Below, one piece after another: positions 1 through 8,234 of a stretch of 15,941 nt of DNA (the stretch's first letter is position 1; each line of letters starts with the position of its first letter). The translations under genes were made by a program, and so were the position numbers. The stretch lies in the NCBI GenBank assembly GCA_937903155.1, contig CALCZU010000044.1, forward strand, positions 1-15,941, written 5' to 3'. The notes under the pieces are model-generated. The model was not told the DNA's origin. It saw nothing but the letters and a program-made list of their open reading frames with translations, and searched no databases. Source of the stretch: an uncultured Bdellovibrionales bacterium. Lineage in GTDB: Bacteria; Bdellovibrionota; FAC87; UBA2466.

Positions 1-1
1 G

Positions 2-469
2 GTTCCGGTGTACACCCCGGTCGCTCAACCCGAGAATCGAACTACCGAAACGATTTCGAAAAAACACAGCTCGTTTCCTCCCTGGAAATTTTCGTTATCC
101 ACGATTTACCAAAAAAATCCTCAGTGGGGAGCTCTCGTCGGACTTGGATTGGGCCTTGGAAAAATGTTTGGTTTTAATCTCTATCTCGGAACCGAATCAA
201 TTTCAGAATTCAGAGCAGCCCATTTGATGACCGGCTTAGATCTCGAAGTCATTCCCCTCCGAATTGGATTTACCGACGAACTCAGAGTCTGGGAACTCGG
301 AGTCCTCGCAGGTTTTAGCACCTCTCATCGAGTCGATGGAAATATCGGCTCCCTTCATGGTGGAGTTCGAACAAGCTTAAATTTAACCGAAAGTTTTGGA
401 TTAACCGCTGCCGTCCGCGCCAATTTGGGATACACCCAATTCGAAACGGGAATCATCAGCCGATTTTAA
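2..469 (+). CDS. Outer-membrane beta-barrel protein, C-terminal part (5' end cut by window)
   Basis: The frame is already open at the first base. A GTG at 8 exists but has no ribosome binding site, so the true start is probably left of the window. The visible part opens with a Pro/Thr/Ser-rich stretch of about 25 residues. It then alternates hydrophobic and polar residues in short runs separated by Gly, as expected for amphipathic transmembrane beta-strands. The last residue is Phe (ending ISRF), the usual C-terminal signature recognised by the BAM machinery. The product is probably a small outer-membrane barrel; I do not recognise a specific family. The lipoprotein gene starts 15 bases after the stop, so the two are probably co-transcribed and may work together at the outer membrane. 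Confidence 0.6.
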   Translation, partial: VPVYTPVAQPENRTTETISKKHSSFPPWKFSLSTIYQKNPQWGALVGLGLGLGKMFGFNLYLGTESISEFRAAHLMTGLDLEVIPLRIGFTDELRVWELGVLAGFSTSHRVDGNIGSLHGGVRTSLNLTESFGLTAAVRANLGYTQFETGIISRF

Positions 470-484
470 TAAGGAAATAAACTC

Positions 485-1087
485 ATGAAAAACATTCTCA
501 CTCTTTTCACAGTCATTCTTTTCTTAAGCTCCTGTAATTTTTCAGGCAATGGTCTGCTCGGAAAAAGCGATGGGACCGCCCCGGACGGATATCAAACTGA
601 AAACTCTCCAAGCGGCTGCTACACACGTGAGGTAAAAATCTCGCGCACTCAAGCGGCTGACAATTGTTCGACGAGCGAAATCCCATCGGGAGATCTGAGC
701 CAAGTCATCGCAAGCTTTGAATCGTCTCGTTTTCGGCAACTCATCGTTTTACTCAAAAGAAAAAGCGACCAGTCCTCTTACGTCCTCAGTGAATTAAAAT
801 ATCAACGAGTCCAATCGCCCCACTTGACGATCAGTTTGACCTGTACTCCATCGAATACCACCGAGTTTTCAGCGGACTATACTAAGTATGAATGTCGGAC
901 CACTGCGGGAGGTCTAGGGAGCTCTTCGAGCAAATACGTATTCTCATCGATGGTAGTCCGCTCAGAAAAATGCGACGCTAGCTCAACTTACGATGTGACC
1001 GCCACCGCTAACTGCGGACATTCTGAAGAAGTATACCTGAACAAGCAGCGCCTTCCCGTTCTCAACGACTTTGGTTGGACCGAGTAA
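485..1087 (+). CDS. Predicted lipoprotein, cysteine-rich, unknown function
   Basis: The 200-residue product starts with a short basic n-region and a hydrophobic core, then the lipobox LSSC with Cys17 as the predicted lipidated residue. The residue after Cys17 is Asn rather than Asp, so default sorting to the outer membrane is likely. The mature part is Ser/Thr-rich and contains several further cysteines (for example in SGCYT, DNCST, LTCTP, YECRT, EKCDA and ANCGH), which may form disulfides in the periplasm. The ribosome binding site AAGGAA lies at 471-476. The gene follows the barrel gene by 15 bases, suggesting an operon. I recognise no domain. Its ending GWTE overlaps the -35 of the next promoter. 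Confidence 0.75.
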   Translation: MKNILTLFTVILFLSSCNFSGNGLLGKSDGTAPDGYQTENSPSGCYTREVKISRTQAADNCSTSEIPSGDLSQVIASFESSRFRQLIVLLKRKSDQSSYVLSELKYQRVQSPHLTISLTCTPSNTTEFSADYTKYECRTTAGGLGSSSSKYVFSSMVVRSEKCDASSTYDVTATANCGHSEEVYLNKQRLPVLNDFGWTE

Positions 1088-1104
1088 CAAGAAAGTCGTA
1101 TAAT
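1075..1104 (+). promoter_or_regulatory. Sigma70-type promoter for the 1170 gene
   Basis: A -35 box TTGGAC (1075-1080) and a perfect -10 box TATAAT (1099-1104) are separated by 18 bases. The expected start near 1111 would give a leader of about 60 bases. The -35 lies inside the last codons of the lipoprotein gene. The AT-rich stretch just after the -10 (1101-1113) is close to palindromic. Confidence 0.55.
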
Positions 1105-1169
1105 AAATATTATTCGTAACCGGGCGGGTAATTTCGCAATCACCCTCGGATTAAGGTATCCTAATCAGA

Positions 1170-1829
1170 ATGAGAAAATTTAAATCCCCCGTGATTTTAT
1201 CCCTCTTCCTAGGATTCTTATGCCACGCGGAAGAGTCGAATCTCGAACAGGAATCATTCGCAAAGCGGCCTCAGATCGTCCCGCAGATTTCGATTCTGAC
1301 GCCGCAAGAAATCGTTTTAAAAAATAACACGTTTGAAATTCCATACTCCCAAAACGTCCCTGGACTTTTTGGAATTTCCGTCGGCGCGTCTTCTCCTCTT
1401 TCCGTCGGAGATTCTTTCCAATTTTATTTAACCGGCAGACTCGGATTTTCCCACAAGGATGGTGAGTACACGATCAACCGGATCGAAGCCAATCAAACCG
1501 AAAAATCCAACGTCAGTCTCGCCTGGATGCCCGTCTCGGTCGGCGTTAAATCCCAATACGCCATCAACCAGTTTCCTTACGTCCGGCCAATGTTAGGCGC
1601 CGGCCTCGGAGCCCAATGGATGTACCAATCGTCGACGCTAGGAGGATTAAACCAACATTTCTTAATCCCGCTCTACTACGTGACGACCGGCCTCTCCTTT
1701 TTCGATAAAAAAACCCCCGAAGACTGGTTCGGAGGCTTCAGCTTCGGCGTCAGCTACCAAGACAGCTTCGCAAGCCCCCAAAAAGTCAGAGTGACATCCG
1801 TGGATTTGAGTCTCAACATCATCCTCTAA
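1170..1829 (+). CDS. Predicted outer-membrane beta-barrel protein
   Basis: The 219-residue product begins with a signal peptide (MRKFKSP followed by a hydrophobic core, cleavage probably after CHA near residue 20). The rest shows repeated amphipathic strands with Gly and aromatic residues at strand ends, including VGVKSQYAIN, GAGLGAQWMY and FGGFSFGVSY, typical of a small eight- to ten-stranded barrel. The C-terminus is SLNIIL, which ends hydrophobic but not in Phe. The Shine-Dalgarno match is weak (AAGG at 1153-1156, 13 bases from the ATG) and sits in the loop of a small inverted repeat (GATTA 1149-1153 with TAATC 1162-1166). A good promoter lies upstream. The family is not recognised, and function beyond outer-membrane location is unknown. 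Confidence 0.65.
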   Translation: MRKFKSPVILSLFLGFLCHAEESNLEQESFAKRPQIVPQISILTPQEIVLKNNTFEIPYSQNVPGLFGISVGASSPLSVGDSFQFYLTGRLGFSHKDGEYTINRIEANQTEKSNVSLAWMPVSVGVKSQYAINQFPYVRPMLGAGLGAQWMYQSSTLGGLNQHFLIPLYYVTTGLSFFDKKTPEDWFGGFSFGVSYQDSFASPQKVRVTSVDLSLNIIL

Positions 1830-1888
1830 GTGAACTCGCTTCTTTCGATATTTGAGCGGAGTTATCCTGTGGGTAGATTCTCCTTTTT

Positions 1889-1932
1889 TTGACAGCTCCT
1901 CCTTTTCGTGATTATCCCCTTATAGCTATACA
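1889..1932 (+). promoter_or_regulatory. Possible promoter for the VWA-MoxR unit
   Basis: A perfect -35 hexamer TTGACA lies at 1889-1894, but the -10 is unclear. TATCCC (1913-1918, spacer 18) is poor, and TATACA at 1927-1932 is too distant to pair with it. The 10-base palindrome TATAGCTATA at 1921-1930 overlaps this area and could be an operator half. An imperfect hairpin (AACTCGCT 1833-1840 with AGCGGAGTT 1855-1863) precedes it and may mark the end of the previous transcript. Confidence 0.3.
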
Positions 1933-2004
1933 TCAGTAATATTCTTGCATTATTTAAAGCAGATAACCGGTTTTGATTCGGTTAATAGCGCCCAAAGGGA
2001 TAAT

Positions 2005-4821
2005 GTGGCAAATTTTGTCCTCAGATTTTTGTTTATGCTTTTGCTGGGTCTAGTTTCTCTTCCAGCACGAGCGACGGAAGACTGCAAAACCGTTTTACGC
2101 GAAATCAGCGAATTGAACCCCTTACTCCTGAAATATGATTCCATACGTGAGGAGATGGGTTCTCTGCGCAAAGAAATTGCCGCACTAGATGATCATTTCA
2201 AGGGGGTCGAAAATAACGAGAAGTTTCTATTGCGGGGCGCACCTGCAACTGATGTTGCGAAAGAGGCAGGAAATCTTTCAAACCGTTTAGCGAGAGAAGC
2301 CTCAGAACTTTTGGAACACTACAACGGCACGGATAAAGAAAGACGCATTCTTGAAGGTTACAAGATGCTTCTGAAACGCACTCAACGTCTTCAGGAACGC
2401 GCTGAATACTTAGCCGTTCATCCAGAGGCGCATGAAAAAGAAAAACAAGAATTTAAAAAAACGGAACAAAAAGAAGTTACGTTAGACAGCAAGTATAAAG
2501 AAAAAGAGGGGTCACAAGATCCCAATGAAGAAAACGGAAAAAATGGCTCCGAGAAAGCCAATGAAGACGAACAGAGTGATGAGAATCAAAATCAGGATAG
2601 CAAAAAACAGTCACTCGAAAATCAACGCTCAAAGAAAGAAAACCGTCAGGCGAATGGAACAAAAGAGGACAAAGGAAAAAGTTCGGAGCAAGAACAAGCG
2701 GGTGGTTCACCATCCCAAAAAGGCCAAAAACTCCCTCAATCAAATTCAGAAGGAATAGGAGGCCAACAAGGGCAGCCTTCTCAAAGTTCTCAAGGGAATG
2801 GCAGCCAGGAACCAATAAAACCAAAAGGACAGAAATCCGGGGAAAAAAATCCGGGGCAAGTAAAGGGAGAAAATCACTTTCCAAGTCAGGCGTCTCGAGA
2901 AGAGCAAGGAAGTAGGTCGCGAAATGCCTCATCAAAAACTAGAAAATCCTCAAAACCTAAAAAGCGTGTTTCTCGGTTAAAAAAGTTAGATGAAATGGCA
3001 AGTTCTGGGTTGTTAAAAGGAAACATGGAGTTACTCTGGGTAAAAACGCTGAGACAATATGATTCAAGAGAGAGTCTGGCCTCAGCGCTCAACGCTTACC
3101 GTAATTTCTGCGAACATCTTTTAAAACAAAACCCAAACTTTGATTTTTTAAAACAACAGGCTGAGAAAGCGGCGTTCTTGCAGGAAAAACTAGCTTTAAC
3201 GAAGGTGCAGTATAAATCCTTGGAGGAGTTAGCACTGTCTGTCTATGGAAGTGATCCAAAGTCGTTGATGCCAGCCCTACGGTATCTGAAACAAGTTTTT
3301 ACCGAATTAACACTGGCTTCTCGTTTGACTGTGGAAGAAGAGCGGACCCACGAAAAAGTTCTTGAGCTTTTAGGAAAAATTGAATCGAAAGACAAGCACT
3401 TATCCCAAAAGGAACTCGGAGAAGCTTTTGTCTCACAACTCCTGGGTCCCCTTTCTCGCAATACGTTAACGAGAGAGTTTTCCACCTCTAATCGAGGAGA
3501 ACTGAACTGGCATGCATTGGCTGAAGCCATTCAAAATGGAAGCCTTAATGATTTGGCAATTTATGGACGATTGAAACCGTTTCTTGATGTCTTTGAAAAA
3601 CAAGTGGCAAAACCCAGTGTGAGAGAGGAATATCAAGGTCATACCGTTCCAATCAACGAGGCTGATCCAGAATTGCAACTTGCCCAAGAATTAGATCGCA
3701 TGCCTTTCTTTTATCGCGATGGCTCACCTCCGAAACAGGATATTTTGCGTCTTCTTTCCGGAGACATGCTTGAGAACACTTACCCTGAAAAGGTGAAGGT
3801 CAACAATCCGAAGAAACCCATTCAAAAAAAGGTTACTGTGGTTGTGTATGACGTAAGTAATTCAATGGAAACTGAGGATAACGGAGCCCGTGAAATCTTC
3901 AGAAATGCTCTCATCCAAGCTTATTTAGATCACAGCCAGGTAGAAGTGGTCATGCGAAAAGCGGATCACACTGTCTATACCATGGCCTTTGATACAATAC
4001 CGCACAGCCCAGAAAGAATCGGAAGTGTTAAGGAGGCCGAAGCATTTTTTGACAGAATGCGGCTGCATCCGATCGGGTCAAGTGGAGGTACCGAAATCAC
4101 TATGGCATTGGTTTCAACCTATGAAAAAATAGCAGAACAACAAAAAACGGGAGGAGAACTCATCAGGGCAAATATTTTACTGATCACGGATGGGGAAGAA
4201 CCTGACGGAATAAATTTTAGAGAAATCGAAGCCGCGAGAAGAAAAATCGATCCCAAGGTAGAAATCATTCTGAATGCTATCAGCCTTGGGGATTCCAATT
4301 CGGATCTAGAAAGATTTGTTAGAGCGCAAGGGAAAGGGAATCTCGGGAAATTATATTACCAATACGTAAGTCCCGACCAGATGAGCGTGTTTTTGAATCC
4401 AGAAACACGAATGAAAAATATCGAGAAATCCGCGCAGGATACGAAAATCGCTTCGGATGCCTCTCATTTAAGATCGAACACGACGAGCCAGCTGAAGGAA
4501 TTGCTGTCTCAACTAGCGGTAAAAAGAAGTCTCGAACAAAAGATGGGAGATTTAATTTCGAGAGACATCGAAACTTCTCTTTCACAAAGTTCGATTCAGT
4601 CCCCGGACGCGCAAGTCACTGAAAGGCTCGCTTCCTTTCTCGATGCGGTTCAGACCCCGATTTCTAGCGGATGGTCAAAAGGGGAACGCGCCGAGACGCT
4701 GGAAACCTACATTGATTCCATAGCGCGCGAATACAAAATCGATTCCAGAGCGGTGATTCCTTCAATGAGCGAAGATCAACGCAAAGCATTATTAAAGTGG
4801 CTTAAAGGCGGGGATTTATGA
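2005..4821 (+). CDS. Exported von Willebrand factor A (VWA) domain protein with long low-complexity linker
   Basis: The GTG at 2005 is preferred because AAAGGGA (1994-2000) precedes it and the product then starts with a clean signal peptide (MANFVLRFLF, hydrophobic core, ARA cleavage after residue 23). A TTG at 1945 would add 20 residues before that signal. Mature residues 24-140 look helical or coiled-coil. Residues about 143-325 are a linker rich in Q, K, E, S, N and G. Then follows a helical region, and a VWA domain at about 606-780 with a full MIDAS site: DVSNS (Asp616), Thr696 in SGGTEI, and Asp729 in ITDGEE. The last 150 residues are helical. VWA proteins of this kind partner MoxR ATPases, and one is encoded directly downstream. 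A Cys stands four residues after the predicted cleavage site (TEDC). Its precise role is unknown. Confidence 0.8.
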   Translation: MANFVLRFLFMLLLGLVSLPARATEDCKTVLREISELNPLLLKYDSIREEMGSLRKEIAALDDHFKGVENNEKFLLRGAPATDVAKEAGNLSNRLAREASELLEHYNGTDKERRILEGYKMLLKRTQRLQERAEYLAVHPEAHEKEKQEFKKTEQKEVTLDSKYKEKEGSQDPNEENGKNGSEKANEDEQSDENQNQDSKKQSLENQRSKKENRQANGTKEDKGKSSEQEQAGGSPSQKGQKLPQSNSEGIGGQQGQPSQSSQGNGSQEPIKPKGQKSGEKNPGQVKGENHFPSQASREEQGSRSRNASSKTRKSSKPKKRVSRLKKLDEMASSGLLKGNMELLWVKTLRQYDSRESLASALNAYRNFCEHLLKQNPNFDFLKQQAEKAAFLQEKLALTKVQYKSLEELALSVYGSDPKSLMPALRYLKQVFTELTLASRLTVEEERTHEKVLELLGKIESKDKHLSQKELGEAFVSQLLGPLSRNTLTREFSTSNRGELNWHALAEAIQNGSLNDLAIYGRLKPFLDVFEKQVAKPSVREEYQGHTVPINEADPELQLAQELDRMPFFYRDGSPPKQDILRLLSGDMLENTYPEKVKVNNPKKPIQKKVTVVVYDVSNSMETEDNGAREIFRNALIQAYLDHSQVEVVMRKADHTVYTMAFDTIPHSPERIGSVKEAEAFFDRMRLHPIGSSGGTEITMALVSTYEKIAEQQKTGGELIRANILLITDGEEPDGINFREIEAARRKIDPKVEIILNAISLGDSNSDLERFVRAQGKGNLGKLYYQYVSPDQMSVFLNPETRMKNIEKSAQDTKIASDASHLRSNTTSQLKELLSQLAVKRSLEQKMGDLISRDIETSLSQSSIQSPDAQVTERLASFLDAVQTPISSGWSKGERAETLETYIDSIAREYKIDSRAVIPSMSEDQRKALLKWLKGGDL

Positions 4822-4846
4822 TATCCGTTCTTAAAAGGGGATTGTT

Positions 4847-7141
4847 ATGAAAAGCTTCGGAACACCAGCAGCACTTTTTGTGCTGATGTTCGTTTTTTGT
4901 GATTCCAGTTTCGCGCTTAAACCTGAATGCCGTAGAAAAATCGGAAACTTTTCAAAATCTGGAACTCATTCCCGGGATATTGCAAAGCTTAAAGAGGCTG
5001 CCTTGGGCGCTGTTCCTAAATACCAAACTTATTTTGATTCCATTCGCAGCGATTTAAAGGAGCGGGATTATCTCGTAGAGCTCGTTGAACTGGCGCTTCT
5101 TTCAAAAGAGCACTTGCTTTTGATGGGACCTCCCGGAAACGCAAAATCCCTGCTCGCTGACACAACCTTAGGAAACATCAAGAATGCGAGTGGCAAATCT
5201 TCCTATTACCGAATTCAAATGACCCCAGAAACCACGATGTCCGAAACGCATGGTCCTTTGGATTATAAAACACTGACTGAAACAAATCGGTATGAACGTT
5301 TGTATGAAGAAGGGATGCTGAAGTCCCGCAATGTATTCATCGACGAAATTTTCGATGCGCGTGCAAATGCGATGAGAAATGTCCTAGGCGTTCTCGCAGA
5401 AAGAGCACACGCTCAAGGGCCGAGAGTAGAGCCTGGAAGTATCGAAACAGCGATTGCCGCTACCAATAAATACATCGGGGAAGTTTATGAAAGGGCCGGC
5501 AATGACGACCCGAAAGCTCTTTTTGACCGTTTTGCACTTTGCGCATTCGTACCGGGAGAGTTTGAGAATACGCAAAGCGCTGTCGATTTAATCGTCGGGT
5601 CAAAAAAACAAAAAAACCAGATTCCCCAACTCCATTTTGAAGAGTTAGACAAAGCCAGAGCATTGGTGGGTGAAGTCGAAATTCCTGATAGCGTGGCTAA
5701 ATTCTTAGTTCTCATCAGCAATAAAGTAAAAGCGGATACGGAAGTATTGGAAGCCTCGGAAGGAAGAAAATACAGAGAAAAATTAAGAAACAACGAAGAA
5801 GCGGAGCAACCTTATCGAGCTACAAAATTTCACAGCCCCAGAACCTTGGGAAAGGCGGGTGGAATTTTAAAAGCCATCGTCGTCAGGGACTGGCTTTTAA
5901 AAGGTGGCAAACGAGAGCTCAAAGCCAATATTGAGGATATTAAGCAGTTAGAAAAGTTTTTTACGCTCAATGGTCCTAACACGCCATTCATTTATCACCT
6001 GATTGGAAAGGCATCTCCTAAAGAAAGGGCTCAGCTGGAAGCTATTCTTCAAGAACGGCAAATTTTTAAAAAACACTTTGATGAGAGCCTTCAGGATATG
6101 AATAGTGTCATTTACCAATACGCCCTTTCTGACATTCAAAACGAATTAGAAGGCCATCCGACCACAAGAGAAAAAACGAAACTCGTAAAGAAGTTAGTCG
6201 AAAATCTCATTGAGGTAGAATCAAAACTGGATAAATCGGGAAACCTTAAAAACCTCACTGGAGAACAACTGGGCCTACAGTATGTCCATACCTATCTGAA
6301 AGAAACTTTACAGCAGTTAAGCGGAATGGAGAAAAACGAAGAGGTGGAGAAATGGATTGCTGAAAAAAGGGCGGAACTCGCAAAAGAACATGAAAAGATG
6401 CTTGCCGAAGAAAAAGCAAACAAAGAAGCCGAGGCAAAAAAGAAGATTAAAACCGATTCCAAAAAAGGGATCCAAACCAATATTCATATTTTTGAGAAGT
6501 TGGCTAACGACAATGCAATCATTGCTGCGGCCGAAAAAAAAAGTTTTGAGTACGTCGCGCTGACAAAAAAAGGAACCCTCTCGATGCAATCGACTCCCGT
6601 AACTCAATTGCAATGGGCGCTTGTGATGAAGACCAATCCATCCCATTTTAGAGATCGCATGAGACAGATTCAAGTAAATGGCATGGAGGTTGACCCCAAT
6701 CGCCCTGTAGAGAAGGTTTCTTGGAATGAGGTCCAAGAGTTCATTAAAAAATTGAATGAACTCGATAGCAATTACAGGTATCGCCTTCCTACCGAAGACG
6801 AATGGGAAAACGCTTCTCGCGGCGGAGCAAAAACTGAGAGCGCAAGCCAATTAAATGAGCACGCATGGACGAGTCAAAATTCTGGAGGTGAAACTCAACC
6901 TGTAGCACAGAAGCAACCAAACCAGTATGGCTTACATGAGATGTACGGAAACGTGTGGGAAATGACGAAAGATTCAGCTGGGACAACTCATATAGGAGGA
7001 GTAGTCACCCACAGCCGTCGAATTCGGGGCGGAGGTTTCAAGCAAGATGAAAATGAGGTCGATTCTATGCGTTGGAACAGTTGCGAGCCTGATGATCACA
7101 AGGAAGACGTCGGTTTCCGCCTCGTGAGGACACCAAAGTAG
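4847..7141 (+). CDS. MoxR-type AAA+ ATPase with signal peptide, fused to a pseudo-FGE (sulfatase-modifying-factor-like) domain
   Basis: The product has 764 residues. The start has a good ribosome binding site (AAGGGG 4835-4840). Residues 1-23 form a typical signal peptide (core AALFVLMFVF, cleavage after SFA). The AAA+ module (about 60-355) has Walker A GPPGNAKS (94-101), Walker B VFIDE (163-167), sensor 1 Asn207 in AATN, the MoxR motif LFDRF (225-229), and sensor 2 SPRTLGKAGG (330-339). A charged coiled coil spans about 498-540. Residues about 567-762 match the FGE/SUMF1 fold: RLPTEDEWENASRGG, GLHEMYGNVWEMT, RIRGGGF and DVGFRLVR. The cysteine pair that FGE needs after RGGS is absent. The gene is the second of a unit with the VWA gene. 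An internal TTG at 5003 behind AAAGAGG could give a form lacking the signal. The fusion and the export signal are both unusual for MoxR. Confidence 0.85.
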   Translation: MKSFGTPAALFVLMFVFCDSSFALKPECRRKIGNFSKSGTHSRDIAKLKEAALGAVPKYQTYFDSIRSDLKERDYLVELVELALLSKEHLLLMGPPGNAKSLLADTTLGNIKNASGKSSYYRIQMTPETTMSETHGPLDYKTLTETNRYERLYEEGMLKSRNVFIDEIFDARANAMRNVLGVLAERAHAQGPRVEPGSIETAIAATNKYIGEVYERAGNDDPKALFDRFALCAFVPGEFENTQSAVDLIVGSKKQKNQIPQLHFEELDKARALVGEVEIPDSVAKFLVLISNKVKADTEVLEASEGRKYREKLRNNEEAEQPYRATKFHSPRTLGKAGGILKAIVVRDWLLKGGKRELKANIEDIKQLEKFFTLNGPNTPFIYHLIGKASPKERAQLEAILQERQIFKKHFDESLQDMNSVIYQYALSDIQNELEGHPTTREKTKLVKKLVENLIEVESKLDKSGNLKNLTGEQLGLQYVHTYLKETLQQLSGMEKNEEVEKWIAEKRAELAKEHEKMLAEEKANKEAEAKKKIKTDSKKGIQTNIHIFEKLANDNAIIAAAEKKSFEYVALTKKGTLSMQSTPVTQLQWALVMKTNPSHFRDRMRQIQVNGMEVDPNRPVEKVSWNEVQEFIKKLNELDSNYRYRLPTEDEWENASRGGAKTESASQLNEHAWTSQNSGGETQPVAQKQPNQYGLHEMYGNVWEMTKDSAGTTHIGGVVTHSRRIRGGGFKQDENEVDSMRWNSCEPDDHKEDVGFRLVRTPK

Positions 7142-7148
7142 CTCCCAT

Positions 7149-7238
7149 CACCGCAGCCACCAGGCCTTGCGGGGTGTGTGCTTAGGAGCATTTTGTCCTT
7201 TTTGTTTTGGAACAGGAAATTTGTTCCTGGTGTCGTTT
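7149..7238 (+). terminator. Possible weak terminator region after the MoxR gene
   Basis: Two hairpin-like elements lie in the spacer. CACCGCA (about 7149-7155) can pair with TGCGGGGTG (about 7169-7177) with a bulge. GGAACA (7209-7214) can pair with TGTTCC (7222-7227), or alternatively CAGGAA (7213-7218) with TTCCTG (7224-7229). T-rich runs surround the second (TTTTTGTTTT before it and TTTT at 7235-7238). Neither is a textbook hairpin with a U-tract. The rest of the 205-base spacer shows no other clear element; no convincing promoter for the next gene was found. Confidence 0.25.
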
Positions 7239-7346
7239 TGTATTCTAGGCTGTATTCTCGTGGCCTTGTTTTTGCTCTAGTAAGCTCATGAATTCGGAGG
7301 GGATCTGGGTTCATTGGGGAAATTCTTGAGTGATAACGGGGGATAA

Positions 7347-8219
7347 ATGAAGAGATTAGGTCTTTTGCATCGAGTAGAAGTGACGGTTTTGGGCACTTTT
7401 CTTGCGCTTGCGGTCACGGCGAAGGGGGAAGAGAAACTTTCGGCGAGGATTAAGGCCGTCGAGCCTACTGTGAATTTGACGGGGATGTTGGATATCCGCC
7501 CTGGGTATCTCTCAAAGACGGGTGAGTTTTATACCGAGAATGCGGCGGAACTCGGAGTGAAAGTGGGGAAGAATCTTTCGCTCACTTACCTACAAGCTTT
7601 TAATAATAATTTATATAATCCTGGCGAAAAAACGACGGGAGCTGCGCCTTCGATGCAAGTCGGTTACGTTCGCGGAAGGATCAATGGTTTTTGGGAGAAT
7701 ACTGAAAACCGTTTGAAATTGAGTTACGAGCAACGGCTTTATTTACCGGTAATGGAAGCACAACAAGATTTGGGATTGATTGCTGCGAGTCGAAATTATT
7801 TTAAACTTTCACACAAGGTGAACGATTCATTGTCTCTCAGTGTTTTTGAAATTCCGGTTCTGTTTGCGCATACGAAAAGTGGAACGGGGTTTGGGGCGAC
7901 GGCTTCGGCGAATAATATTTTCGAAAACCGCGTGTACTTGATTGCGGACATTCAGTTTACACAGAAAATTAGTCTGAGCATTCCTGTGATGTTCCATCAA
8001 ACCCGCAAAGGCGATTATGCGGATGCGAAAAACTCTGGAACTTGGAGCCACTTCGTTTGGACGAATCCTGAACTTGATTATTCAATCACTGACAAAACGA
8101 TCGTCGGGGTTTCTTATTACAATAACGATAGCTTTTTTGCTTCGGACTATTCCGACACCAATTTCGGCGGTGCTTTAGAAAGCGGAGTTTTCCAACTCGT
8201 TTTCACTCAGCTTTTGTAA
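7347..8219 (+). CDS. Predicted outer-membrane beta-barrel protein
   Basis: The 290-residue product has an N-terminal signal (basic MKRLGLLHR, hydrophobic core VLGTFLALAVTA, cleavage around residue 26). The mature part is a run of amphipathic strands such as NLSLTYLQAF, NRLKLSYEQRLYL, DSLSLSVFEIPVLF, KISLSIPVMF and KTIVGVSYYN, separated by polar turns, typical of an outer-membrane barrel of roughly 12 strands. It ends VFQLVFTQLL, a hydrophobic final strand. The ribosome binding site GGGGGA (7338-7343) is only three bases from the ATG. The gene is monocistronic by appearance and ends 15 bases before the convergent nuclease gene. No specific family or substrate is recognised. Confidence 0.65.
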   Translation: MKRLGLLHRVEVTVLGTFLALAVTAKGEEKLSARIKAVEPTVNLTGMLDIRPGYLSKTGEFYTENAAELGVKVGKNLSLTYLQAFNNNLYNPGEKTTGAAPSMQVGYVRGRINGFWENTENRLKLSYEQRLYLPVMEAQQDLGLIAASRNYFKLSHKVNDSLSLSVFEIPVLFAHTKSGTGFGATASANNIFENRVYLIADIQFTQKISLSIPVMFHQTRKGDYADAKNSGTWSHFVWTNPELDYSITDKTIVGVSYYNNDSFFASDYSDTNFGGALESGVFQLVFTQLL

Positions 8220-8234
8220 CGGCGCGAGCTTCTC

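Noticed and set aside
1945..2004. TTG at 1945 as the start of the VWA gene
   Set aside because: It places 20 mostly polar residues before an evident signal peptide and has no ribosome site; GTG 2005 has AAAGGGA and starts the signal directly.
6317..6850. Long minus-strand open frame opposite the MoxR gene
   Set aside because: It has no ribosome site or recognisable domain and lies opposite a strongly supported coding region.
6545..7132. Active formylglycine-generating (sulfatase-activating) enzyme
   Set aside because: The catalytic cysteine pair is missing, and no sulfatase gene is nearby.
6545..7132. Diversity-generating retroelement target (FGE/C-type-lectin fold variable protein)
   Set aside because: No reverse transcriptase, template repeat or adenine-biased variable repeat is visible in the window.
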